A DNA stretch of 6,173 nucleotides from PS1 clade bacterium (GTDB lineage: Bacteria; Pseudomonadota; Alphaproteobacteria; RS24): NCBI GenBank assembly GCA_016779015.1, contig JADHOK010000078.1, positions 1-6,173 of the forward strand, given 5' to 3'. Positions 1-6,026 of the stretch are shown here, one piece after another. The position numbers and the translations under genes are program-made. The notes under the pieces are model-generated. The model worked only from the letters and a program-made list of their open reading frames with translations, was not told where the DNA came from and did not search any database. Position 1 is the stretch's first letter. Every line of letters starts with the position of its first letter.

Positions 1-485
1 CGGAGGATTTTGACCTCGTGCTGCGTCCCAATATGTCGCTTTCGCGGCAGGGATTTTTTTGGCTGATGGTCTGCTTCACCGGCATTTCAGTGGTGGTTGG
101 CGGTTATTTCTGGTCGCTCGGCGCATGGCCTGTCTTCGGCTTTTTTGGTCTCGATGTGCTGCTGCTTTACGGCGCGTTTCGGCTGAATTATCGCTATGGC
201 AAACGCTATGAGACGCTGCGCTTGGCCGATAAGAAATTGATTTTCAGTCAGGTGACGCCGATGGGCGATGCGCGGGCGTGGGAATTTGACCCTTATTGGG
301 TGCGCGTCAAGCTGGAGCGTTTCGGCAGTGATGGCGAGGATATCGGCGCGCTCATCCTCTCCAGCCATGGCAAATATGTCTCGGTCGGGGCGTTTTTGGC
401 GCCCGAAGAGCGCGAAAGCCTAGCCGCCAGCCTGCAAGCAACGCTGGGGCGCTTGCGCAATGGTCTGCTGCCACAAGCCGTTTAA
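1..485 (+). CDS. DUF2244 family inner-membrane protein (5' end outside window)
   Basis: Small membrane protein of unknown function matching the DUF2244 family; no enzymatic role can be assigned. The frame is open to the left edge. A GTG at 18 could start a 155-residue product, and GGAGGA at 2-7 could serve as its ribosome site. However, the codons before it read E-D-F-D-L-V and run into LRPNMSLSRQGF, which fits the usual family opening (F-x-x-x-L-x-P-x-x-S-L-S), so I infer that the true start lies upstream and the gene is cut by the window. Counting from the GTG, two hydrophobic segments lie at about residues 13-33 and 37-56, the second containing the family-like WPVFGFFGLD. A soluble domain of about 95 residues follows (LNYRYGKRYE onward, with a WEFDPYWVRVKLE stretch), probably cytoplasmic. 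The gene converges on gpmA with 8 bp between stop codons. Family call fairly sure; start uncertain. Confidence 0.85.
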   Translation, partial: EDFDLVLRPNMSLSRQGFFWLMVCFTGISVVVGGYFWSLGAWPVFGFFGLDVLLLYGAFRLNYRYGKRYETLRLADKKLIFSQVTPMGDARAWEFDPYWVRVKLERFGSDGEDIGALILSSHGKYVSVGAFLAPEERESLAASLQATLGRLRNGLLPQAV

Positions 486-500
486 GCGCTGGTTTAGCGC
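486..500. terminator. Short hairpin between convergent stop codons (weak bidirectional terminator candidate)
   Basis: GCGCT (486-490) and AGCGC (496-500) form a perfect 5-bp stem with a 5-base loop. It lies directly after the TAA of the DUF2244 gene (483-485) and contains the gpmA stop (494-496 on the + strand). Its position between two convergent genes suits a shared terminator. Neither strand has a clear T-run after the stem, so it is at best a weak or factor-assisted site. Confidence 0.25.
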
Positions 501-1123
501 GCCAGAATTTCTTTGCCCAAAATAGCGCCGTCGGCGTCCATCTCATAAACATACGGCACGCCGGTGTCGATATTGACCTCCAATATCTCCGCCGCCGACA
601 GGCCCTCAAGACGCATCACCAGCGCGCGCAGACTATTGCCATGCGCCGCTATCAGGATGTTTTTACCGGCTTTTATCAAAGGCAAAATCTCGCTCTCATA
701 ATAAGGCAGCACGCGCTCGGCTGTATCCTTCAGGCTCTCGCCGCCGGGCGGCGGTGTGTCGAAAGAGCGTCGCCAAATATGCACTTGTTCTTCGCCCCAT
801 TTTTCGCGCGCATCGTCTTTATTGAGGCCCGACAGATCGCCGTAATCGCGTTCGTTCAACGCCTCGTGGCGGGTTGTCGGCAAAGCGTCCTCGCCGCCAT
901 CGCCCAGCAATTCACCGAGCAGCAGCGCCAGCGTGTTTTGCGCGCGCTGCAAATTGGAGGTGAAAGCCAGGTCGAAAGACAGGCCACCGGCCTTCAGCGC
1001 CACACCGGCGGCTTTGGCCTCGGCGACACCTTTTTGGGTCAGCCCGGGGTCGCGCCAACCGGTAAAAAGATTTTTCTCATTCCACTCGCTTTGCCCGTGA
1101 CGGACCAGCACCAAATGGCTCAT
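494..1123 (-). CDS. gpmA: 2,3-bisphosphoglycerate-dependent phosphoglycerate mutase
   Basis: Cytoplasmic glycolytic and gluconeogenic enzyme that interconverts 3- and 2-phosphoglycerate through a phosphohistidine intermediate. The 209 residues cover the whole histidine-phosphatase fold. The N-terminal LVRHGQSEWN motif puts Arg8 and the phosphorylated His9 in place. TSNLQRAQNT supplies Arg60, LNERDYGDL supplies Glu91 (the expected acid/base residue), and AAHGNSLRAL supplies the second catalytic His161. WRRSFDTPPP at 117-126 is a typical substrate-loop stretch. The protein is about 40 residues shorter than E. coli GpmA, as is usual for the short alphaproteobacterial form, so this is not a truncation. 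The ATG is preceded by GAGGAAG (1126-1132), a good though close Shine-Dalgarno site. It is the last gene of the minus-strand run, 28 bp after dapB, with no promoter visible in that gap, so co-transcription with dapB is likely. No catalytic residue is missing. Confidence 0.97.
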   Translation of the reverse strand: MSHLVLVRHGQSEWNEKNLFTGWRDPGLTQKGVAEAKAAGVALKAGGLSFDLAFTSNLQRAQNTLALLLGELLGDGGEDALPTTRHEALNERDYGDLSGLNKDDAREKWGEEQVHIWRRSFDTPPPGGESLKDTAERVLPYYESEILPLIKAGKNILIAAHGNSLRALVMRLEGLSAAEILEVNIDTGVPYVYEMDADGAILGKEILAR

Positions 1124-1151
1124 CGCTTCCTCGCTCTATCGATTAATTTGG

Positions 1152-1958
1152 TTAAAGCCCCAACACATCTTGCATGGTGTAAAGACCGTGCGGCTTGTCC
1201 TTGGCCCAAAGCGCCGCTTCTATTGCGCCGCGGGCAAAAATATCGCGGTCTTCGGCACGGTGCGCGAGGCGCAATTGCTCGTTTTGCGTCGCCAAAATAA
1301 CCTCATGGTCGCCGACCACCGAGCCGCCACGCAGAGCTGCAAAACCGATAGCCCCATCGGCGCGCGGCGCGCCAATACCGTCGCGACCGCTCTGTTTGAC
1401 CGCGTCCAGTGTGACGTCGCGGCCTTGCGCCGCCGCATCGCCCAACAGCAGCGCCGTGCCGGAGGGCGCATCGACTTTATGGCGATGGTGCATTTCAACA
1501 ATTTCAATATCCCACGCGTCGCCCAATTGCGCCGCCGCCTGCTTCACCAGACCGGCCAGCACATTGACGCCGAGGCTCATATTGCCCGATTTGACAATCG
1601 TTGCGTGGCGCGCCGCCGCTTCAATGGCGGCTTGTTGGGCGGCATCAAAACCGGTGCTGCCGATAATGTGAACAATCCGTGCTTGCGCGGCGAGGCCGGC
1701 CAATTCAGCCGACGCGGCGGGGGTGGTGAAATCAATTACCCCATCGGCTTCGGCCATCAATGCCAGCGCGTCATCGCTGGCGCTAACGCCGAGTGCGCTG
1801 CCGCCGGCCAGCGCGCCGAGGTCTTGGCCCAGCGCGTCTGACCCTGCAACCTCTAGCCCGCCGAGCAATTGCAGCGCGTCATGGGCGCTGATAAGGCGTG
1901 TCAGGGCCTGGCCCATGCGACCGGCGCAGCCGTTTACAATCAGTTTCATCTTGCTCAT
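1152..1958 (-). CDS. dapB: 4-hydroxy-tetrahydrodipicolinate reductase
   Basis: Reduces the DapA product (hydroxy-tetrahydrodipicolinate) to tetrahydrodipicolinate with NAD(P)H, a step towards meso-diaminopimelate for peptidoglycan and towards lysine; cytoplasmic, a tetramer in known members. The 268 residues match the family length. A Rossmann fold opens with GCAGRMG at 10-16, a variant of the usual GAxGRMG. FTTP is at 77-80, GSTGF at 100-104 and SGNMSLGVN at 124-132. The signature EMHHRHKVDAPSGTA at 155-169 carries the expected catalytic His157 and Lys161. The C-terminal FARGAIEAALW and GLYTMQDVLGL match the usual end. I chose the first ATG because MS-x-MKL is the usual opening in related bacteria. 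No clear Shine-Dalgarno precedes it; a second ATG at residue 4 is an alternative. It lies 47 bp after dnaJ with no convincing promoter, so it probably depends on dnaKJ readthrough or on signals I cannot see. Confidence 0.97.
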   Translation of the reverse strand: MSKMKLIVNGCAGRMGQALTRLISAHDALQLLGGLEVAGSDALGQDLGALAGGSALGVSASDDALALMAEADGVIDFTTPAASAELAGLAAQARIVHIIGSTGFDAAQQAAIEAAARHATIVKSGNMSLGVNVLAGLVKQAAAQLGDAWDIEIVEMHHRHKVDAPSGTALLLGDAAAQGRDVTLDAVKQSGRDGIGAPRADGAIGFAALRGGSVVGDHEVILATQNEQLRLAHRAEDRDIFARGAIEAALWAKDKPHGLYTMQDVLGL

Positions 1959-2005
1959 GAACCAAGTGTATAGCAGGGTTCGCGCCCCGCCTCTATTGCT
2001 TTGCG

Positions 2006-3178
2006 TTAGCTTTTTTTACTGCGCTCGATGAACGCGGCCATATCCGGATAATTGGTATCGTCGAGACTGTCGGCGAAAGCGTCGAAATGTTTTTTCTGCT
2101 GGCGCGTTAAGCCGGTCGGGGTCTCGACTTCAATCTGTACATAAAGGTCGCCATAATTGCGCGACCGCAGCACCGGCATGCCTTTGCCGCGCAGACGAAA
2201 TTGTTGCCCCGAACGCGCTCCGGCGGGGATGGAGAGCTTGACGCTCTTGCCCGCCATTAACGGCACATTGACCGAACCGCCGCGCACCGCAATGTCGAAC
2301 GGCACCGGCATGGCGCATAAAAGATCCGCCCCGTCGCGGCGCAATGTGGCGTGCGGGGCGATATTGACGAACACATAAAGGTCGCCATAAGCCGCGCCAT
2401 TGGGGCCGGCATTGCCCTCGCCCGACAGGCGAATGCGGGTGCCGTCCTCGACCCCGGCGGGGATGGAGACCGAGAGATTGCGGGCTTCGCTGGTCTGCCC
2501 GCCGCCGCGACAATCGCCGCACGGGTCGCCGATCATCTGGCCGCTGCCTTGGCATTGGTGGCAGGGCCGCTCAACGGTGAAAAAACCCTGCTGGGTGCGC
2601 ACTTTGCCATGGCCTTGGCATAGTGTGCATGTGGTTGGCTGGGTGCCCGGCTTGGCACCGCTGCCATTGCAGCTGGCGCATGCGGCGGCGCGGGTCAGAT
2701 TGACCTGCCGCTCGGTGCCGTCAAAAGCCTCTTGTAGGGTGATGTCGACCTCGGTGCGCAAATCATCGCCGCGGCGGGCGCGTCTCTGACCGCCTCTGCC
2801 GCCGCCTCTAGCGCCGCCCATGCCGCCACCCATGCCAGTTGAGCGGCCGCCGAAAAATTCTTCAAAAATATCGCCAATATCGCCAAAGCCGGAAAACCCG
2901 CCCTGACCCGCTTGGCCGCCAAACCCACCAAATCCGCCGGGGCCGCCACCTTGCTCGAAAGCCGCATGGCCGAATTGGTCATAAGCGCCGCGCGACTGGT
3001 CGTCCTTCAGCACATCATAGGCTTCGGAAATATCTTTGAATTTCTGCTCGGCCGAGGCGTCACCCGGATTGACATCGGGGTGATATTGCTTGGCCAATTT
3101 GCGATAGGCGGATTTCAGCTCGGCCGCGCTGGCCGAGCGGTCCACCCCTAATTGCTCATAATAATCGGCCTTGGCCAT
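2006..3178 (-). CDS. dnaJ: Chaperone DnaJ (Hsp40, class A)
   Basis: Co-chaperone of DnaK: binds unfolded clients, delivers them and stimulates DnaK ATP hydrolysis; cytoplasmic dimer. The 390 residues carry every class A domain. The J domain (about 4-70) has the HPD tripeptide at 33-35. A Gly/Phe-rich region (about 76-112) continues into an unusually Gly/Met/Arg-rich stretch (113-137). The zinc-binding domain has four CxxCxGxG repeats, at 167-174, 184-191, 206-213 and 220-227, with all eight cysteines present. Two C-terminal beta domains and a dimerisation tail follow. The ATG is chosen because MAKADYYEQLGV is the standard family start, and GGGGG sits just upstream as the ribosome site (3183-3187). 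It lies 49 bp behind dnaK with no promoter seen, so it should be expressed with dnaK, possibly by translational coupling through the dnaK stop region. The gene ends in a run of seven A on the coding strand (2011-2017) just before its stop. Confidence 0.98.
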   Translation of the reverse strand: MAKADYYEQLGVDRSASAAELKSAYRKLAKQYHPDVNPGDASAEQKFKDISEAYDVLKDDQSRGAYDQFGHAAFEQGGGPGGFGGFGGQAGQGGFSGFGDIGDIFEEFFGGRSTGMGGGMGGARGGGRGGQRRARRGDDLRTEVDITLQEAFDGTERQVNLTRAAACASCNGSGAKPGTQPTTCTLCQGHGKVRTQQGFFTVERPCHQCQGSGQMIGDPCGDCRGGGQTSEARNLSVSIPAGVEDGTRIRLSGEGNAGPNGAAYGDLYVFVNIAPHATLRRDGADLLCAMPVPFDIAVRGGSVNVPLMAGKSVKLSIPAGARSGQQFRLRGKGMPVLRSRNYGDLYVQIEVETPTGLTRQQKKHFDAFADSLDDTNYPDMAAFIERSKKS

Positions 3179-3181
3179 GCC

Positions 3182-3236
3182 GCCCCCTTTTTGGGTTTAC
3201 AATGTGGCGTTTATCGTGCCGACCCGGTTAGGAGGC
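3182..3236 (-). promoter_or_regulatory. dnaK-dnaJ junction with possible masking of the dnaJ ribosome site
   Basis: The dnaJ ribosome site (AGGGGGC in the mRNA, 3188-3182) can pair with GCCUCCU in the mRNA (3236-3230), which spans the last dnaK codons and the first base of its stop: seven pairs, one of them G-U. A ribosome ending translation of dnaK would cover that stretch and free the dnaJ site, the classic layout for translational coupling. No promoter or terminator is seen in the 49-bp gap. Read by eye; the pairing is inference. Confidence 0.3.
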
Positions 3237-5183
3237 TTTTTGGTCGCCATCTGCCTCTTTGTCGTCATTTTCTTTGCCGTCATCCTCGGTCACTTCCTCG
3301 AACTCGGCATCGACAACATTGCCGTCATCACCCGCATCATTGGCGGCCTCACTGGCAGCGGCGGCTTCGCTTTCGGCCTGCTGCGCTTGATAGACAGCCT
3401 CGCCGATTTTCATCGCCGCTTGGCTGAGGGCTTGCGCTTTTTCATTAATCGCATCCATATCCTCGCCTTCCAGCGCGGTTTTCAGCTCGGCCATGGCCGC
3501 CTCGGCGGCGTCTTTATCGGCGGTATCGATTTTGTCCTGGTTTTCGCTGATCGATTTTTCCGTCGCATGGATAAGCGCTTCGGCATTATTGCGTGCCTCA
3601 ACCTGCGCGCGGCGCTCTTTATCGGCGCTGGCATTGGCTTCGGCATCTTTGACCATTTGCTCAATATCGTCATCCGACAGACCGCCCGAGGCTTCGATGC
3701 GAATGGCTTGCTCTTTGCCCGTCGCTTTATCGGCAGCCGAGACATTGACAATGCCATTGGCGTCGATATCGAAAGTCACTTCGATTTGCGGTACGCCGCG
3801 TGGTGCCGGCGGCAGGCCTTCGAGATTGAACTGGCCGAGATTTTTATTATCCGCCGCCATTTCGCGCTCGCCTTGATAAACCGCAATGGTCACGGCCGAC
3901 TGATTGTCATCGGCGGTCGAGAAAACCTGGCTCTTTTTGGTCGGGATGGTGGTGTTGCGGTCGATGAGACGGGTGAACACACCGCCCAGCGTTTCAATGC
4001 CGAGCGATAAGGGTGTCACATCGAGCAGCAGCACGTCTTTGACATCGCCCTGCAGCACACCGGCCTGAATGGCGGCCCCCATGGCCACCACCTCATCCGG
4101 ATTGACGCTCATATTCGGCTCTTTACCGAACACGTCTTTGACAAATTCACGGATGCGCGGCATGCGGGTTTGCCCGCCAACCAGCACCACTTCGTCAATT
4201 TCTGACAGCGCAACACCGGCATCTTTCATCGCCGCTTCGCACGGCGTGCGCGTGCGCTGCACAAGATTTTCGACCAGACTTTCAAACGCCGCTTTGGTCA
4301 ATTTGACATTGAGGTGTTTGGGGCCCGACGCATCGGCGGTGATGAACGGCAGATTGACTTCGGTCTGCGTCGCCGAGGACAGCTCAATCTTGGCTTTTTC
4401 CGCCGCTTCTTTCAGGCGTTGAAGCGCCAGCTTATCGCCGCGCAAATCAATGCCGTTTTCTTTTTGAAACGCTTCGGCCAAATGCTCGACCAGCGCCATG
4501 TCGAAATCCTCGCCGCCGAGGAAAGTGTCGCCATTGGTCGATTTCACTTCAAACACGCCATCGCCGATCTCCAAAATGGAGACGTCAAATGTGCCGCCGC
4601 CCAAATCGTAAACCGCAATCGTCTGGCCGTAATTTTTATCAAGCCCGTAAGCCAGCGCGGCGGCGGTCGGCTCGTTGATGATGCGCAATACTTCAAGACC
4701 GGCAATCTTGCCCGCATCTTTGGTCGCTTGACGCTGCGCGTCATTGAAATAGGCAGGCACGGTGATGACCGCTTGCTCTACTTTTTCGCCGAGATAATCT
4801 TCCGCCGTCTCTTTCATTTTTTGCAAGATAAACGCCGAGACTTGCGACGGCGAATATTTCTCGCCCCCGGCCTCGACCCATGCATCGCCGCCATCAGAGG
4901 CAACGATTTCAAACGGCACCATTTCTTTGTCTTTTTTGGTCGCCGGATCGTCAAAACGACGCCCGATAAGCCGCTTGATGGCAAATAGCGTGTTGAGCGG
5001 ATTGGTCACCGCTTGGCGTTTGGCGGGCTGGCCGGTCAGGCGTTCGCCTTCCTCGGTAAAGCCGACCATGGACGGCGTGGTGCGCGCGCCTTCGGCGTTT
5101 TCAATCACCCGGGCGCTGCTGCCATCCATCACGGCCACGCAACTATTGGTGGTGCCCAAATCAATTCCAATTACTTTGCCCAT
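3228..5183 (-). CDS. dnaK: Chaperone DnaK (Hsp70)
   Basis: ATP-driven Hsp70 that binds exposed hydrophobic segments of unfolded proteins, working with DnaJ and GrpE in the cytoplasm; it commonly also controls RpoH stability. The 651 residues are complete. The actin-like nucleotide domain (about 1-383) shows GIDLGTTNS (6-14), Lys70, the IINEPTAAALAYG signature (168-180, with Glu171), DLGGGTFD (193-200, with Thr198) and VVLVGGQTRMP (332-342). The interdomain linker is VLLLDVT (384-390). The substrate-binding beta domain runs to about 505, and the helical lid to about 605. An Ala/Glu segment leads to DAEFEEV (625-631), which in most relatives is followed by only a short Lys-rich tail; here about 20 further acidic residues follow. 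The start is supported by MGKVIGIDLGTTNS and by GGAG (5191-5194) seven bases upstream. It has its own strong promoter in the 139-bp gap behind grpE and heads the dnaK-dnaJ unit. Confidence 0.99.
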   Translation of the reverse strand: MGKVIGIDLGTTNSCVAVMDGSSARVIENAEGARTTPSMVGFTEEGERLTGQPAKRQAVTNPLNTLFAIKRLIGRRFDDPATKKDKEMVPFEIVASDGGDAWVEAGGEKYSPSQVSAFILQKMKETAEDYLGEKVEQAVITVPAYFNDAQRQATKDAGKIAGLEVLRIINEPTAAALAYGLDKNYGQTIAVYDLGGGTFDVSILEIGDGVFEVKSTNGDTFLGGEDFDMALVEHLAEAFQKENGIDLRGDKLALQRLKEAAEKAKIELSSATQTEVNLPFITADASGPKHLNVKLTKAAFESLVENLVQRTRTPCEAAMKDAGVALSEIDEVVLVGGQTRMPRIREFVKDVFGKEPNMSVNPDEVVAMGAAIQAGVLQGDVKDVLLLDVTPLSLGIETLGGVFTRLIDRNTTIPTKKSQVFSTADDNQSAVTIAVYQGEREMAADNKNLGQFNLEGLPPAPRGVPQIEVTFDIDANGIVNVSAADKATGKEQAIRIEASGGLSDDDIEQMVKDAEANASADKERRAQVEARNNAEALIHATEKSISENQDKIDTADKDAAEAAMAELKTALEGEDMDAINEKAQALSQAAMKIGEAVYQAQQAESEAAAASEAANDAGDDGNVVDAEFEEVTEDDGKENDDKEADGDQKAS

Positions 5184-5199
5184 TTTATCACTCCATTGT

Positions 5200-5214
5200 C
5201 GCGCCTTTGGCGCG
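5200..5214 (-). promoter_or_regulatory. GC hairpin in the dnaK 5' leader
   Basis: In the dnaK transcript CGCGCC, a loop of AAA, and GGCGCG form a perfect 6-bp stem. It lies between the predicted start of transcription (near 5228) and the dnaK Shine-Dalgarno site GGAG (5191-5194), which begins five bases after the stem and is not itself paired. The heptamer TGATAAA occurs on both sides (5215-5221 and 5184-5190, coding-strand sense). Possible roles are leader stability or temperature-dependent access to the ribosome site; neither is shown. On the + strand the same stem is followed by only TTT, a poor terminator. Confidence 0.4.
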
Positions 5215-5234
5215 TTTATCAGGCTCTTTTGGTC

Positions 5235-5263
5235 ATATAGGGAGGGCGGCGCGGCGCTACAAG
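5235..5263 (-). promoter_or_regulatory. dnaK promoter (alphaproteobacterial vegetative/RpoH-like)
   Basis: On the minus strand CTTGTA (5258-5263) and CTATAT (5235-5240) are separated by exactly 17 bp (5241-5257). This is close to the alphaproteobacterial vegetative consensus CTTGAC-17-CTATAT. CTTG followed by CCTATAT also fits the RpoH-type form known in that class (CTTG, then C-Y-TATNT after 17-18 bp), so recognition by either sigma factor is plausible and heat induction is expected. Transcription should begin near 5228, giving a leader of about 45 nt before the dnaK ATG. No CIRCE operator is found here, so direct HrcA control of this promoter looks unlikely. Confidence 0.7.
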
Positions 5264-5264
5264 C

Positions 5265-5291
5265 CCCGCCAATAATTAATTACCCGCCAAT
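5265..5291 (-). repeat. Two 9-bp direct repeats flanking an AT tract upstream of the dnaK -35
   Basis: ATTGGCGGG (minus strand) occurs twice, at 5283-5291 and 5265-5273, separated by nine bases of pure A/T (5274-5282), a 9-9-9 layout with an 18-bp period. TAATTAATTA (5273-5282) is itself a perfect palindrome. The block begins two bases upstream of the -35 hexamer, and its AT tract falls at about -45 to -54, where UP elements contact the RNA polymerase alpha subunit. It may be an UP-like element, a regulator site, or both; the repeat is exact but its function is unknown. Confidence 0.45.
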
Positions 5292-5303
5292 GCCGGTGCG
5301 GGT
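5282..5303 (-). terminator. Weak terminator-like hairpin after grpE
   Basis: ACCCGC and GCGGGT form a perfect 6-bp stem around a 10-base loop, about 20 bases after the grpE stop, and are followed on the transcript by the A/U stretch AAUUAAUUAUU. The U content is interrupted rather than a clean run, so termination would be partial at best. One arm overlaps the upstream copy of the 9-bp repeat. Partial readthrough would allow grpE transcripts to continue into dnaK. Confidence 0.3.
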
Positions 5304-5322
5304 GAGGCGCTCTCCCTGCGTT

Positions 5323-5919
5323 TTAATCCTTGGCAATCCCGACTTTGGCGGGCCGCAATAGCCGTTCTTCCATCAGATACCCGGTCTCGACAACCTCAAT
5401 AATTGTGCCGTTTTCCTGGCCGGTGCCGGGCGCTTCAAACATCGCTTCGTGCAAATTAGGGTCAAATTTTTCGCCCATGGGTTGCAGCGGCGTCACTTTG
5501 TGGCGCGCCAGCGCCGCCAACAGGTCGCGTTCAGTGGCCGCGACGCCGTCCAGCAGGCCTTGCGTGGCTTCGGGCAAATCGGTGTCCATATCAGCGATGG
5601 CTTTGAGCGCGCGCTGCAGATTATCAGCCACGCCCAGCATATCGCGGGCAAAGCTCATGGCGCCGAATTTCAGCGCTTCGCCGCGGTCGCGCTCGGCGCG
5701 CTTGCGGGTGTTTTCCAACTCGGCCAGCGTCCGCAGCAATTGGTCATTGACCTCGGCGAGGCGCTCTTCCGGTGTCGGCTCTGCGGCTTCCTCGGGCATC
5801 TGTGCCACGGCTTCTTCATTTGCTTCCGCTTCGGTTTCGGTCGCTGGGGTTTCAGCCTCTGGGATCTCAGTTGCTGGGGTTTCTGGAAGTTCCGTCTCGT
5901 CGTCTTGCATCTGGGGCAT
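5323..5919 (-). CDS. grpE: Nucleotide exchange factor GrpE
   Basis: Homodimeric cytoplasmic partner of DnaK that opens the ATPase domain to release ADP and thereby resets the chaperone cycle. The 198 residues fit the family. The N-terminal 50 residues are acidic, low-complexity and probably disordered, and include ETPATE twice (13-18 and 23-28). A long coiled-coil helix follows (about 50-110, with LLRTLAELENTRKRAERDR). The C-terminal beta domain carries the GrpE signature: KFDPNLHEAMFEAP (151-164), then GTIIEVVETGYLMEERLLRP (171-190) and AKVGIAKD. The first ATG is preferred because AGGA (5926-5929) lies six bases upstream; the second Met at residue 4 is an alternative. It follows hrcA by 107 bp, which holds a promoter, and precedes dnaK by 139 bp, which holds another. 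It can therefore be made from its own promoter and possibly by readthrough from hrcA. Confidence 0.98.
   Translation of the reverse strand: MPQMQDDETELPETPATEIPEAETPATETEAEANEEAVAQMPEEAAEPTPEERLAEVNDQLLRTLAELENTRKRAERDRGEALKFGAMSFARDMLGVADNLQRALKAIADMDTDLPEATQGLLDGVAATERDLLAALARHKVTPLQPMGEKFDPNLHEAMFEAPGTGQENGTIIEVVETGYLMEERLLRPAKVGIAKD
5843..5883 (-). repeat. Decayed 30-bp tandem duplication inside grpE
   Basis: The 11-mer GCTGGGGTTTC (+ strand) appears at 5843-5853 and again at 5873-5883, exactly 30 bp apart. This encodes two ten-residue units that both begin ETPATE (residues 13-22 and 23-32) and then diverge. It looks like an in-frame duplication in the disordered N-terminal tail, where length changes are tolerated. 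Confidence 0.5.
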
Positions 5920-5948
5920 GAGAAGTCCTGTTCGAATGGGTCGATTTT

Positions 5949-5975
5949 TAAAGCGCGCGGCGCGACTGCGCTTTA
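5949..5975. promoter_or_regulatory. 27-bp inverted repeat at the predicted grpE transcription start
   Basis: TAAAGCGC (5949-5956) and GCGCTTTA (5968-5975) are perfect 8-bp arms around 11 bases. The repeat touches the downstream edge of the grpE -10 hexamer and spans the expected start near 5968. Position and total length resemble the HrcA operator CIRCE (9-9-9, also 27 bp), but the arms do not match TTAGCACTC/GAGTGCTAA, so I do not call it CIRCE. It could be an unrelated operator or a 5'-end hairpin of the grpE mRNA. Confidence 0.35.
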
Positions 5976-6003
5976 GTTAGGGTGCGCGCAGTTTAAAATC
6001 AAG
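5975..6003 (-). promoter_or_regulatory. grpE promoter between hrcA and grpE
   Basis: On the minus strand CTTGAT (5998-6003) and CTAACT (5975-5980) are separated by 17 bp (5981-5997), matching the alphaproteobacterial CTTGAC-17-CTATAT pattern at 5/6 and 4/6 positions and with the same geometry as the dnaK promoter. Transcription would begin near 5968, leaving a leader of about 49 nt before the grpE ATG. It is a weaker match than the dnaK promoter, and its -10 departs further from the RpoH-type form. Confidence 0.55.
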
Positions 6004-6026
6004 GGGGCAAAACCAACAGGCGTCCG

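Noticed and set aside
18..20. GTG as the true start of the DUF2244 gene, with GGAGGA at 2-7 as ribosome site
   Set aside because: Possible, but the codons upstream remain open and encode residues that fit the family N-terminus, so an upstream start is preferred.
641..1841. + strand open frames opposite gpmA and dapB
   Set aside because: They are antisense shadows of two clearly recognised enzymes in GC-rich sequence with few stops; no recognisable domain.
1959..2005. Separate dapB promoter in the dnaJ-dapB gap (CTATAC at 1968-1973 as -10)
   Set aside because: The -10 looks acceptable but the hexamer 17 bp upstream (ATAGAG) bears no likeness to CTTGAC, and the start would lie at or inside the coding region.
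3171..4010. Long + strand open frame (279 codons) opposite dnaK and the start of dnaJ
   Set aside because: It lies entirely antisense to dnaK and the dnaJ start, and its translation is low-complexity and resembles no family. dnaK is unmistakable on the other strand.
5184..5210. CIRCE operator upstream of dnaK
   Set aside because: + strand TTATCACTC at 5186-5194 region resembles one CIRCE half-site (TTAGCACTC), but the matching half nine bases on is absent (GCCTTTGGC instead of GAGTGCTAA). The similarity comes from the Shine-Dalgarno region.
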